A stretch of 28,897 nucleotides of DNA, taken from a virus. The stretch is taken from positions 1-28,897 of the IMG/VR virus record IMGVR_UViG_3300030060_002610, one strand, 5' to 3'. Both the position numbers and the translations under genes were made by a program. This document shows positions 20,431-27,972 of this stretch, piece by piece. Positions within the stretch are counted from its first letter, which is position 1, and every line of letters starts with the position of its first letter. The notes under the pieces were generated by a model that was not told where the DNA came from, ran no database searches, and worked only from the letters and a program-made list of their open reading frames with translations.

Positions 20431-22437
20431 CTATGCGATTGCTAAAAATAAATAGTCCCGACCACTTTTGTTCACTGCATTATTGTTAGACGAAACATTA
20501 AAGCCACTAGAATGCGGGTCAATATCGTCTCCAGTATAATTTTGGTCACCATCATTTGCGCCTAGTCGCAAAAATGGATCATTACCAGCCGTGATGCCTC
20601 TTTCGCTGTCCCAGAAATACCAGCCACCTGCGTTGTTTTTATTTTTAATTAATACAAATCTTGCGCCATTTGAAAAACCACAATCAATGTTTTGACTGCT
20701 ACCAGTTCCTGAGTAACTGCCAACTTTTGATATTCCAGAAGCTGAAGCGAATAAAAGAGCGACATAATCGTAGCCGTTGTATCCCCAAACTTCGTCTTGT
20801 CCTCCAACAGTAACTACTGAAGCAGTGGGAGTTGTACTATTCCAAAACGATGAAGCGGCTTCTGCCGCTGTAGAATTTAAGTAGAAATGTTTAGCATTAC
20901 CTGAGGGTGCGGCATAAATAGTCCAATTTTGGCTACCATCCCGTCTTTTAACAATAACAAGCTCTGGAACCACACCAAGATTATGTGCGAACGTATTAGG
21001 ATAAGTTGTATTAGAAGTGTAAGTAACAATATCAAAAAATCCACGCATACGACGAAAATAGTAACGAGCATAATCTGTATCAGTAGCGGCTGGCGCTACA
21101 TTGAAGTGGCCTCCACTAAAGTCTACAGTTACCCCATCACTATGATCTAAGAAAAATGCTCCACTGTTCGTACCTTCGGCATCAGCACTATCCGTTTTTA
21201 AATCTCCGCCTGTTTTTGTGCCTCCGGTCAATCTGGTTCCTAATACATTAGTAGCATTTGATGTTCGCTTTGTGTACAGAACAGCGTCTACAGGAAAGCC
21301 CGTAGAAATAAATGTATCACTTCCCTCTCCTGCTGATAAAACTTGTGGCTTGAACACATCAGTAGCCGCAAACTTTGATGCTGGCTTGTGGGGTCTAGCG
21401 ATAGCCATATAGATATATTCATGGGCTGTAGAGCCATCAGTATAGTTAAGATTAGAACCCTCTAAAGTAAATCCATCAGCTTCAAATCTTAAATTTTCGT
21501 CTGTTGTTTGTTCTACAATTTCATGGTTTGCGCGTAATTCACGATCAGCACCGTCCGACATAACGCCACGCATATTGTCAAATATAGACCACGATCCAAT
21601 GCCGCCACTAGATTTCTTTATCAATATCCACTGGGGCTCAAAACCCAAAGTAATTGTTTGGTCAGTGGTTGCGCTCCCTGCGCTGTTACCTGAATACTTT
21701 CCAACCTTCATAATGGCTTCGTCAGAATTTTCGCCAAACTCTTGTTCGTCGTGGGCAAATAGGTAGGCTATGTAACTATAGCTTGAGTGTCCGTTATGAG
21801 TGGTTCCAACTGTAAAATCAGTATTTGAAACTGATTTCACTTCATTGTTCATGGAAAATGCGCCGGCAGTACTGCTAAGATACATACCGGTTCCTGTTCC
21901 GTCTATTTCACCCCCAAACAAATCTTTGTGATAAAACGAAAAGTTACTTGTGCCATTTAATTCTCGTATCATCATAACGGCAGGCTTACAACCAAGCGAG
22001 TGAGAAATCGTTTTATCTCCTCCACCGTCTGTTCCGCTCCACGTTACGATGTCAAAAAATTTTTCTTGCTTAGCAAAAGTCCATGAAACGTGCGAACCGC
22101 CGTTAGCGTTCCAACTTGCAGAAGTGCCTATCGTATAGCCGTTACTGTTAAATGCTGTAAGTCCATTGCCATCTGTACCTTGAGCGTTGGTAGAATTAGT
22201 TCTGATATATGGGCTATTTGTTAACCCTCTAGCTGAGTCAACAAGATTATGGTCATTGGTGCCATCTCTATTTTTAGTCCAAACAAGGCCACCTTTATCT
22301 GCCAGATCAATGCCATTAACAATGCTTCTTGATGTTGCGTTTCCTTCATACAAAAAGCAGGAAAATATATCATCAACGTAAACTGGATCGGCAGTTGCGC
22401 CAGCCCCTGCAAGTAATTTTAAGGCCGCATTGCTCAT
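20431..22437 (-). CDS. Tail fibre with five DUF7483-like repeats
   Basis: At 668 residues it is made of an N-terminal region (1-125) and five ~100-residue repeats, about 128-230, 243-347, 366-465, 468-565 and 570-668. Each contains a strand pair such as FDIVTWSG or KVGKYSG, a central LGFEPQWILIK/LGVVPELVIVK strand, and a final YIAYLFA/YVALLFA/YLFLAIA strand. The repeats match the DUF7483 unit seen in marine phage fibres. It is the largest fibre gene here and a likely host-recognition protein. The region is AT-richer than its neighbours (about 40% GC in rows counted by eye), suggesting exchange. Confidence 0.85.
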   Translation of the reverse strand: MSNAALKLLAGAGATADPVYVDDIFSCFLYEGNATSRSIVNGIDLADKGGLVWTKNRDGTNDHNLVDSARGLTNSPYIRTNSTNAQGTDGNGLTAFNSNGYTIGTSASWNANGGSHVSWTFAKQEKFFDIVTWSGTDGGGDKTISHSLGCKPAVMMIRELNGTSNFSFYHKDLFGGEIDGTGTGMYLSSTAGAFSMNNEVKSVSNTDFTVGTTHNGHSSYSYIAYLFAHDEQEFGENSDEAIMKVGKYSGNSAGSATTDQTITLGFEPQWILIKKSSGGIGSWSIFDNMRGVMSDGADRELRANHEIVEQTTDENLRFEADGFTLEGSNLNYTDGSTAHEYIYMAIARPHKPASKFAATDVFKPQVLSAGEGSDTFISTGFPVDAVLYTKRTSNATNVLGTRLTGGTKTGGDLKTDSADAEGTNSGAFFLDHSDGVTVDFSGGHFNVAPAATDTDYARYYFRRMRGFFDIVTYTSNTTYPNTFAHNLGVVPELVIVKRRDGSQNWTIYAAPSGNAKHFYLNSTAAEAASSFWNSTTPTASVVTVGGQDEVWGYNGYDYVALLFASASGISKVGSYSGTGSSQNIDCGFSNGARFVLIKNKNNAGGWYFWDSERGITAGNDPFLRLGANDGDQNYTGDDIDPHSSGFNVSSNNNAVNKSGRDYLFLAIA

Positions 22438-23345
22438 TAACTTAGTACCTGACCAGCTGTGAATCCGTAGTATGTTGTGCCGCCATCAATAGTGAAGAAC
22501 ACAAAAACGTCGACATTGTTATTGCCCGCGCTCAGCGTAGGCGCGGTTGCCGCCGCCCAATCGACGCTTGCAGGCCATGTAATGGTTCTGGCACTGCTGT
22601 CCTGTATCACTTTCAGTACGAATAATGATGATCGACCAGACGCCGCTGGATTAGAAAATGTGTAAGTTACGTTTTCCGTTAGGTCATGCTCAAACACATT
22701 ACCATCTTGCAAGTTAATCGTAGCCGCATTAGAGCTAGACGTTACCGAGGTGACCTCTTCTATCGTTCCATTATCGAAACTTACAACGCCGTTTGCGTCT
22801 GACGTAACAATGCCTGACGCCTGTGTCAGCCCGAGCGTGTCTGGTAACTTAACCGTATACGTTGCGGTGGCGCTATGTGCTGGGCCTTGTACCGTAACGC
22901 CGTGCGAGTTGTTCTCACAGTTAAAACGTATAGCGCCAGCGTTAGTGTTGCCGTATAACTCGGTGAACCCTGTTCCGTTAGGAAACAACTGAATGTTACC
23001 GTTCGTATCAGTTGACTTAACGGCGTTTGCGTCTATCTGTATATTGTCAACGTCTAACTCATTGGCGATTAGCTGTCCCGCCGCGCCGTAGATAACGGCC
23101 TTCGAGTTGACTACGGTGTCGGCGGTACTGCCGTCCAGCAGATTGACTTCTGCGGCTGTCGATGTAACAGCTACGCCGCCAATCTTCCACGACCCTGCCG
23201 TTACATTCGGCGTAATCGCTGTTGTACCGTCAAACAGATCATCAATAGAATCTAGGTTGTTGTTCCACTTAGTACCCCAAGTGTCATCTGATGCACCGAC
23301 CTCGGGTTTAACAAGTGAAAAACTGGTGGTGTTAGTATCTGCCAT
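22437..23345 (-). CDS. Tail fibre-like structural protein (302 residues)
   Basis: The N-terminus MADTNTTSFSLVKPEVGASD followed by DTWGTKWNNNLDSIDDLFDG is a common head of phage tail-fibre and baseplate-like proteins. A repetitive beta-rich body follows (AEVNLLDGSTADTVVNSKAV, IQLFPNGTGFTELYGNTNAG, GVTVQGPAHSATATYTVKLP). The C-terminal part (HDLTENVTYTFSNPAASGRS to DVFVFFTIDGGTTYYGFTAG) resembles fibre-tip domains. It overlaps the next gene by one base. It is probably a fibre connector or fibre, with the DUF7483-like protein as the second. Confidence 0.82.
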   Translation of the reverse strand: MADTNTTSFSLVKPEVGASDDTWGTKWNNNLDSIDDLFDGTTAITPNVTAGSWKIGGVAVTSTAAEVNLLDGSTADTVVNSKAVIYGAAGQLIANELDVDNIQIDANAVKSTDTNGNIQLFPNGTGFTELYGNTNAGAIRFNCENNSHGVTVQGPAHSATATYTVKLPDTLGLTQASGIVTSDANGVVSFDNGTIEEVTSVTSSSNAATINLQDGNVFEHDLTENVTYTFSNPAASGRSSLFVLKVIQDSSARTITWPASVDWAAATAPTLSAGNNNVDVFVFFTIDGGTTYYGFTAGQVLS

Positions 23346-23347
23346 CG

Positions 23348-23929
23348 TTAATCGCCTCTATGTGCCGCCTCAGTCCAGCTGTCTGTTGGCGGTGTTCTTG
23401 GAATCCATTTATAACGCGCATCCCGTTGCGTAACCGTTGCCGCTGTCTCTCGCGTTGCGGCGAACGGCCTGATCCTAACATAAGACACGGTTGGGGATAG
23501 TTGCGGGGTTGCTGTTGCCGCACCTGTGGCGCTGTAAAACGCTTGTGCGGTAGTAGTTGCCGTAGGGTTCGGAGTAGCGCCGCTTTGTTTGACCTCGATC
23601 GCACTACACGTAGTCGTACAGGTTGCGGTCGGCTCTGCCGCACCAAATGGCCGCACACGTTCCGCAAATGCTCGGCTAACGACTGACGTAACGCTGACAG
23701 CCGCCGCGCCCTTATCAAGCGTAGATTGCCCGTATTTCGCGCGCCCGTATCTACCAGTGCCATAGCCATCCCTTAACCTATGGTCATATTCTTGCCCGCC
23801 ATAAACGTATTTCCCTGTGGCAGAGGCAGTAACAGTGGCGGTGGCTGTCGCCTGCCCGAGCACAACTTCGGCAATACCATATTTGCCAGAGTTGTAGACA
23901 CCAGTGCCATAACCTTCTCGTAAGGCCAT
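23348..23929 (-). CDS. Structural protein with YGTGxY repeats (193 residues)
   Basis: It contains two similar segments, LREGYGTGVYNSGKYGIAEV and LRDGYGTGRYGRAKYGQSTL, at about residues 3-22 and 51-71. The remainder is a low-complexity Ala/Thr/Val/Pro-rich middle and an Arg/Trp end with RYKWIPRTPPTDSWTEAAHR. Pairs of YGxGxYxxxxYG motifs occur in small phage structural proteins near fibre genes. No enzyme motif is seen. It starts a single base after the upstream stop. Confidence 0.7.
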   Translation of the reverse strand: MALREGYGTGVYNSGKYGIAEVVLGQATATATVTASATGKYVYGGQEYDHRLRDGYGTGRYGRAKYGQSTLDKGAAAVSVTSVVSRAFAERVRPFGAAEPTATCTTTCSAIEVKQSGATPNPTATTTAQAFYSATGAATATPQLSPTVSYVRIRPFAATRETAATVTQRDARYKWIPRTPPTDSWTEAAHRGD

Positions 23930-23930
23930 A

Positions 23931-24314
23931 TCAATCTAACGTAATGTCTAAATCGCCCGTGGGTATTCGGAACACATCTCCTGTCGCAATCACCTTACTG
24001 GTTGTCAGGGCGGCGTGTACTAACATATTGCCGCTACTGCTGGCGTCCATAACGCCTAAGTGCGTAATAGTGCCCCAATCAGATGTGCACGCAGGAAACT
24101 CAACAGCCCCGCTATTAGTGCCGAGATTGCCAGACACGCTGAACGTCACTGCCGTGCGCGCATAACTGCCGCCCGTAACCTCTGTGCCAGCCGCTCCGGT
24201 TTCTGTTGGGTCACTTGTGAAAAGCGCGATGTACCAGTTAGTCGGCCTTGTCACACTCGTAGTGGTGAGCGCAAATTCCAATACCGTTGTCTCAAACGCA
24301 TTTGTAAAACTCAT
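23931..24314 (-). CDS. Small conserved tail fibre-type protein (127 residues)
   Basis: The protein reads MSFTNAFETTVLEFALTTTS, then PTNWYIALFTSDPTETGAAG, GGSYARTAVTFSVSGNLGTN, SGAVEFPACTSDWGTITHLG, ending FRIPTGDLDITLD. This matches a widespread small phage family annotated as tail fibre protein, beta-sandwich-like, with the LFTSDP and ATxDWGTITHxG blocks. It overlaps the adaptor stop by one base. The name is conventional; its exact place in the tail is unknown. Confidence 0.82.
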   Translation of the reverse strand: MSFTNAFETTVLEFALTTTSVTRPTNWYIALFTSDPTETGAAGTEVTGGSYARTAVTFSVSGNLGTNSGAVEFPACTSDWGTITHLGVMDASSSGNMLVHAALTTSKVIATGDVFRIPTGDLDITLD

Positions 24315-24931
24315 CAGTAGCTCCTGATCTTCAGCTTGAGGCCAGAACCCGCGTTCCTAATACGGTGACTCTCATTGTTGATTGATGTAATGACAGTAGT
24401 GTATAGCGTACCCCAAACTTGTAGTCTTGCGTCATCTTTTAAATACGGGCTACTTTGCGCCAAAGCGCCATAAAGATACGCATCTGGATAATTTGTAAGT
24501 AACCAGTTTGTCGTATTGCTGTCGGACAGCGCAGGAATTGTTTGGTAATACATCAACTCTGTGCTGTAGGTTGTGTCCGGTGACGGGTACACCTCAAATG
24601 ATTCACCGCTGATGGCGTAGTATCTAGGCTTGCCGGTCGCGCTATTCTCGTTTCGATATTTGAGCATATCTGTGAGACTAACTAGCTCTATGATACTGCT
24701 CCGATCATCATTTACGTGGAACCGTATGGACTCTAGATAGTCAGCAGGAAAGGCAGAGTAACGCGTATCTACTTCGCCTTCAGCACGCTCTACCATGCGG
24801 TGATGCCTCACCTCTCTCTGCATCTGCACCTCTGCGAGAGCAATGAAGTCAGGGATCACGGTAGTTAGATCAGAGCGATTCAAGAAGTCAGCAATGGACG
24901 CCTTGAGATCGCTGTAGGTGGCAATCGCCAT
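24314..24931 (-). CDS. Head-tail adaptor, SU10 type
   Basis: This 205-residue, mostly helical protein matches the SU10-type adaptor family: MAIATYSDLKASIADFLNRS, then VIPDFIALAEVQMQREVRHH, then FPADYLESIRFHVNDDRSSI, a central YYAISGESFEVYPSPD strand pair, and YPDAYLYGALAQSSPYLKDD. Adaptors form the ring below the portal to which tail components attach. The pair with the SU10-type capsid protein is consistent. It follows four small basic genes and precedes the tail genes. Confidence 0.88.
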   Translation of the reverse strand: MAIATYSDLKASIADFLNRSDLTTVIPDFIALAEVQMQREVRHHRMVERAEGEVDTRYSAFPADYLESIRFHVNDDRSSIIELVSLTDMLKYRNENSATGKPRYYAISGESFEVYPSPDTTYSTELMYYQTIPALSDSNTTNWLLTNYPDAYLYGALAQSSPYLKDDARLQVWGTLYTTVITSINNESHRIRNAGSGLKLKIRSY

Positions 24932-24934
24932 ACA

Positions 24935-25120
24935 CTACCTCTTTTTGCGCTTCTTCGGCTTCTTAGCAGTCTTTGCCGCTTCTTTGAATGCGGCCGCAGT
25001 AGGCGCGCCCTTAGACCCCACCTTCCGCATTCTCTCTGGCGTTTCGCCACGCTTTTTTTGCGCCTTGATTCTTTTGCGCTTAGCGTGGATGTTTGCGTAT
25101 AAGCCGCGCTTACTTGCCAT
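24935..25120 (-). CDS. Small very basic protein (61 residues)
   Basis: It begins MASKRGLYANIHAKRKRIKA and has RMRKVGSKGAPTAAAFKEAA and a KKPKKRKKR tail; nearly half of the residues are Lys/Arg. This family (GLYANIHAKRKRI, GSKGAPT) recurs beside adaptor or terminase genes in marine phages. The charge suggests DNA or RNA binding, or packaging neutralisation. It starts 11 bases inside the tiny upstream gene and ends 4 bases before the adaptor start. Confidence 0.82.
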   Translation of the reverse strand: MASKRGLYANIHAKRKRIKAQKKRGETPERMRKVGSKGAPTAAAFKEAAKTAKKPKKRKKR

Positions 25121-25169
25121 AAGGCTTGCTCTTACGCTTTTTCTTTTTGCCTTTATGCATCCCCGGCAT
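25110..25169 (-). CDS. Tiny basic peptide (19 residues)
   Basis: The frame MPGMHKGKKKKRKSKPYGK has 10 Lys/Arg in 19 residues. GGAGG lies 6 bases before the ATG, and the gene overlaps the next start by 11 bases. Peptides of the type MPMHKGKKKKK are found at the same place in other marine phages, which supports a real gene. Function unknown; a packaging or DNA-binding accessory is an inference from charge and place. Confidence 0.65.
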   Translation of the reverse strand: MPGMHKGKKKKRKSKPYGK

Positions 25170-25171
25170 AA

Positions 25172-25348
25172 TCAACCTCCCTTCTTAGCTTTTGCCTTAG
25201 CAGTCTTGCTTAGGTCTTTGAAATGAAACAAAGGTTTACTGTTCTTGGTATGGGTCTTGCCTGAGTGCAATGAGCCATTTGGCATCTTGTGCGTGCCGCC
25301 TTTATGTTCTGTGCCGTTCCGAAAGTAATGCTTTATACCTTTCGCCAT
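25172..25348 (-). CDS. Small basic protein with His/Lys-rich sequence (58 residues)
   Basis: The protein begins MAKGIKHYFRNGTEHKGGTH and continues KMPNGSLHSGKTHTKNSKPL, then FHFKDLSKTAKAKAKKGG. The pattern KHYFxxGTEHKGGTHKMPNG and HSGKTHTKxSKPL is a recurrent small phage family. Its start follows a GAGGTC ribosome site and the TGA of the DUF5872-like gene. It belongs to the four-gene basic cluster between terminase and adaptor. Confidence 0.82.
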   Translation of the reverse strand: MAKGIKHYFRNGTEHKGGTHKMPNGSLHSGKTHTKNSKPLFHFKDLSKTAKAKAKKGG

Positions 25349-25352
25349 GACC

Positions 25353-25640
25353 TCACCACTTTACCTTGTTAGCCCAGAATGCGCGCGACATTTTGCCTTT
25401 CGCAATATTCTTTGCATGGCGGGCCTTAAAGCTCTTGCGCTTTTTCTTCATGGCCTCACTTTCACCAGCTTTCGGCTTGCCTGCTGTCTTTGCACCCTGC
25501 TGGCCGAACCTTAGGGTCTTTATCTTATCACCCTCCTTGGCAACTACAATATGCGAGCTTGTCGGGTGATTAGGGGTACGGCGGGGCTTGTTATATCCTG
25601 TTACGCCGGCTCGCGCCAGCCTTGGGTCTTTCTTGCTCAT
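25353..25640 (-). CDS. Basic protein of the DUF5872-like family (95 residues)
   Basis: The sequence MSKKDPRLARAGVTGYNKPR followed by RTPNHPTSSHIVVAKEGDK, then KTLRFGQQGAKTAG and KARHAKNIAKGKMSRAFWAN with final KVKW, matches a family in tailed phages and some giant viruses that I know as DUF5872. It is small and basic and lacks catalytic motifs that I can name. Its stable location after TerL in many phages suggests a role in packaging or virion DNA. It shares one base with the TerL stop. Confidence 0.82.
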   Translation of the reverse strand: MSKKDPRLARAGVTGYNKPRRTPNHPTSSHIVVAKEGDKIKTLRFGQQGAKTAGKPKAGESEAMKKKRKSFKARHAKNIAKGKMSRAFWANKVKW

Positions 25641-26926
25641 TACGCCAGCCCTTGTATGTTTCGCCTAATTGGCTCGTTCCAAGATTGGGTCATTGGCCGA
25701 TAGCCTACTGCTAAATACCGCATTGCATCTGCGCCGTGTGAGGACCAATCATGTAATGGCCTGCCGCGCCATGCTTTGCCCACTTCATCCCAATCGCGCC
25801 GATATTGCATGAGTGCATTTATACCACGATCACATTTCTCTTTGTCAAACCATGCCATGGGAATATTGCTACGCACTTGCTGTATGCCATCTTCGATTGA
25901 CAGCATTGGGCAGACCTCTATGTGGTGCAAGCCTAAGCCCTGTAACACCTCGAAACGGCTTTTGCCTGTGCCTAACTCTTTAACCTTAACGTCATGGGGC
26001 AAAATGTGGGTGATGTAATGGTAGCCCTTATCTGACAATACTTTTGCGTAATGGTCTAGCGCATACCCACTGGCTTCATAATAGTCTATGAGCCTTAGCT
26101 CTTTGCCCACGTATTGTGCGAACCAAATTGCCGTGCTGTCATCTATGCCAAGGTCCCATGCAGTGACTACGCCAGTATTTTTGTCGTATGGCACAGTTGT
26201 AATGCGATCTTGCTCTCTGGCCTCTGCCATTTCAACTGCATAATACGCACCTTCCCTGTATGTGAGGAAGTCGCCCTCCCAAATATGCTGGTAGGTTTCG
26301 GGCCTCTTTTGTAAATCTTCGCGCCTTTCACGCTCTAACACGACAGGAAAATATGGATTATCTCGCCAGTTCATCTCGGCAATCTTGCAAGACTCTGGCG
26401 TTTGCTCTCTGAATCTTTTGTGGGTAGCCGACTGTGTAGACTCTGGGTTATAGCTCACCCATACCTCTGAGCCTTCTTCACGCACCGTGGGGATTAGCTT
26501 GTCATATGCCTGACTGCTTACGTTTTCTGCCTCGTCTATCCAGCAGAGCAAGATGCGGCTTTTGGATTTGATGCTATCTAAGCTACGGCGCAGACCGCTA
26601 AACGTGAAATCAATATTGCCGTCCTTGCTTCTTATTAGGCGCTCACCTACTTCGTAGTAATCTGCCAGCCAATCATACTGTTGTATCGCGCCCTCTATCT
26701 CTGTAAAGCTAGATTCCCTCAGGGAGTTCATAAATTCGCGTGCGCATAGGATTTGGCCTTTCTTGCCTTCCTGACCCCACATATAACCTCGTACTGCGGC
26801 CATAATGGCGAATGATCGTGACTTGCCTGACCCCCTGCCGCCATACGCTACTCTGTAACGCGCCTCGCCGTTAAATAGCTCTACTAGCTTAGGCGGTAAC
26901 TCAATGACTCTCGTATCGCTCTGCAT
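25640..26926 (-). CDS. Terminase large subunit (TerL)
   Basis: The ATPase has a Walker A, YGGRGSGKS (about 29-36), and Walker B, ILLCWIDEAE with IDEAE at about 130-134. The motif III region is VWVSYNPES. The nuclease domain contains the acidic residue of TAWDLGIDDS (about 258), the RLIDYYEASG strand and the final HGADAMRYL Asp (about 400). It cuts concatemers and pumps DNA through the portal. The start is uncertain. An ATG at 26926 is chosen; earlier ATGs up to 26959 would extend it by 11 codons and overlap TerS by up to 59 bases. Only the ends differ, not the domains. Confidence 0.96.
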   Translation of the reverse strand: MQSDTRVIELPPKLVELFNGEARYRVAYGGRGSGKSRSFAIMAAVRGYMWGQEGKKGQILCAREFMNSLRESSFTEIEGAIQQYDWLADYYEVGERLIRSKDGNIDFTFSGLRRSLDSIKSKSRILLCWIDEAENVSSQAYDKLIPTVREEGSEVWVSYNPESTQSATHKRFREQTPESCKIAEMNWRDNPYFPVVLERERREDLQKRPETYQHIWEGDFLTYREGAYYAVEMAEAREQDRITTVPYDKNTGVVTAWDLGIDDSTAIWFAQYVGKELRLIDYYEASGYALDHYAKVLSDKGYHYITHILPHDVKVKELGTGKSRFEVLQGLGLHHIEVCPMLSIEDGIQQVRSNIPMAWFDKEKCDRGINALMQYRRDWDEVGKAWRGRPLHDWSSHGADAMRYLAVGYRPMTQSWNEPIRRNIQGLA

Positions 26927-27305
26927 CATCTTCTTCGTCATCGAAATCATCATCGCCATTATCGTGCTCGGGCAATCTTGCCGTCAGTTCTATGCGAGTC
27001 GGCGGTGCCTCTACTGGGTCGGGCGCTGTTTCTTTCCAGCCGCCTTGGGTTTTGAGATAGAAAATAGATGCGCCGAGACTACCATCCCGTGCCTGCCCTA
27101 ATAGACCTTGCGCTACAAATGCAATCGCCTTAGCTTTGCCTTTTTTATATGCGGCAGAAACTCCCTCATCACGATTCAGTATGTCCCTAAATGTTCTAGG
27201 TGCGATGCCGAAGTAATCAGCGATCTGTTGTTGGTTTAAGACAGCGGCCAGAGTTTCTACTTCTGCCACCTCTGCTTCTGTCATTTCTCGTCGGGGTCTA
27301 GCCAT
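26901..27305 (-). CDS. Terminase small subunit (TerS)
   Basis: The ATG at 27305 (MARPRREMTE) is used because an upstream open frame overlaps the methyltransferase stop. The 134-residue protein has a DNA-binding helix-turn-helix (about 25-55, LNQQQIADYFGIAPRTFRDI), a YKKGKAKAIAFVAQGLLGQA oligomerisation helix, FYLKTQGGWKE, and a very acidic C-terminus (DNGDDDFDDEEDDAERYE) suited to bind TerL. It recognises phage DNA and presents it to TerL, and it is encoded just upstream of TerL as usual. Confidence 0.88.
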   Translation of the reverse strand: MARPRREMTEAEVAEVETLAAVLNQQQIADYFGIAPRTFRDILNRDEGVSAAYKKGKAKAIAFVAQGLLGQARDGSLGASIFYLKTQGGWKETAPDPVEAPPTRIELTARLPEHDNGDDDFDDEEDDAERYESH

Positions 27306-27309
27306 AATG

Positions 27310-27972
27310 CTATTCCGGTTGCTCGTATACCCAGCCAGCAAACTCGCCAAATCTAAAGACCTCAGTGGCGCTTGCTAATCTATAATCAAAATATCTATGC
27401 GGCAATGGTCTTTGTACGCCAGCCAATGATAATTCTTTTGCCACGATCTCGTCATGTGGCGTTCCTGACGCGGCCTTGCCTGCTATGGTTGCTCTGTGCA
27501 TCACCGTAGACAAGTAGCCCCCTGTCATTTGTGTCTTGTCCACTATTATCAAACAGCCGCCTCTTTTAACCGCTTTGCGCAATTTCTCTATGAGTTTCTG
27601 CCGGTTGGCAGGGGAGAGAAACATCAGCACCAAAAAGCATACGGCTACATCGTACATTTCGTATTCTACGTCTTGCGCGTCTGCTATCTGGACTTCTGCC
27701 GCCCCTCTGTACAGCGTACTCATCTCTGGGCTGTTATCTATCGGCACTAGGGTTGCGCCTCTACCTTCTAAAACATCGCCGAGAGCCGCCTCTAAATTGC
27801 CTGTCGAACAGCCTATATCGTAAAGTAAACCGCCCTCAGGCAGATAATGCCGCACTATATGCGCGACTAGCCCTGTAGCCAAATCGTACCAAGGCAATTG
27901 CTGGCGAACGTGGTAATCGAATTCATCTGCCACGTGCTGGTTTTTGAATGTCCAATCGCTAGGTATGTCCAC
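27310..27972 (-). CDS. Class I SAM-dependent methyltransferase, CmoA-like
   Basis: The 220-residue protein has motif I, LLYDIGCSTGN (about 49-59), the acidic loop VPIDNSPEM (about 76-84), and ADAQDVEYEMYDVAVCFLVL with MFLSPANRQKLIEKL (about 97-131). The layout, including N-terminal VADEFDYHVRQQLPWYDLAT, resembles CmoA, the bacterial carboxy-SAM synthase, more than other small-molecule methyltransferases. Similar proteins occur in marine phages without known function. The C-terminal helix HRATIAGKAASG (about 159-170) holds an Arg that could correspond to CmoA's substrate residue, but the alignment is uncertain. It overlaps the C5 methyltransferase by 14 bases. Confidence 0.82.
   Translation of the reverse strand: MDIPSDWTFKNQHVADEFDYHVRQQLPWYDLATGLVAHIVRHYLPEGGLLYDIGCSTGNLEAALGDVLEGRGATLVPIDNSPEMSTLYRGAAEVQIADAQDVEYEMYDVAVCFLVLMFLSPANRQKLIEKLRKAVKRGGCLIIVDKTQMTGGYLSTVMHRATIAGKAASGTPHDEIVAKELSLAGVQRPLPHRYFDYRLASATEVFRFGEFAGWVYEQPE

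Noticed and set aside
24711-24720. Second parS-like site within the adaptor gene
   Set aside because: Only one half (ACGTGGAAC) matches; the left half is unrelated and the bases are explained by coding.
27306-27350. Extended TerS start
   Set aside because: The 15 extra codons lie over the end of the methyltransferase gene, whereas MARPRREMTE at 27305 is a typical TerS start.
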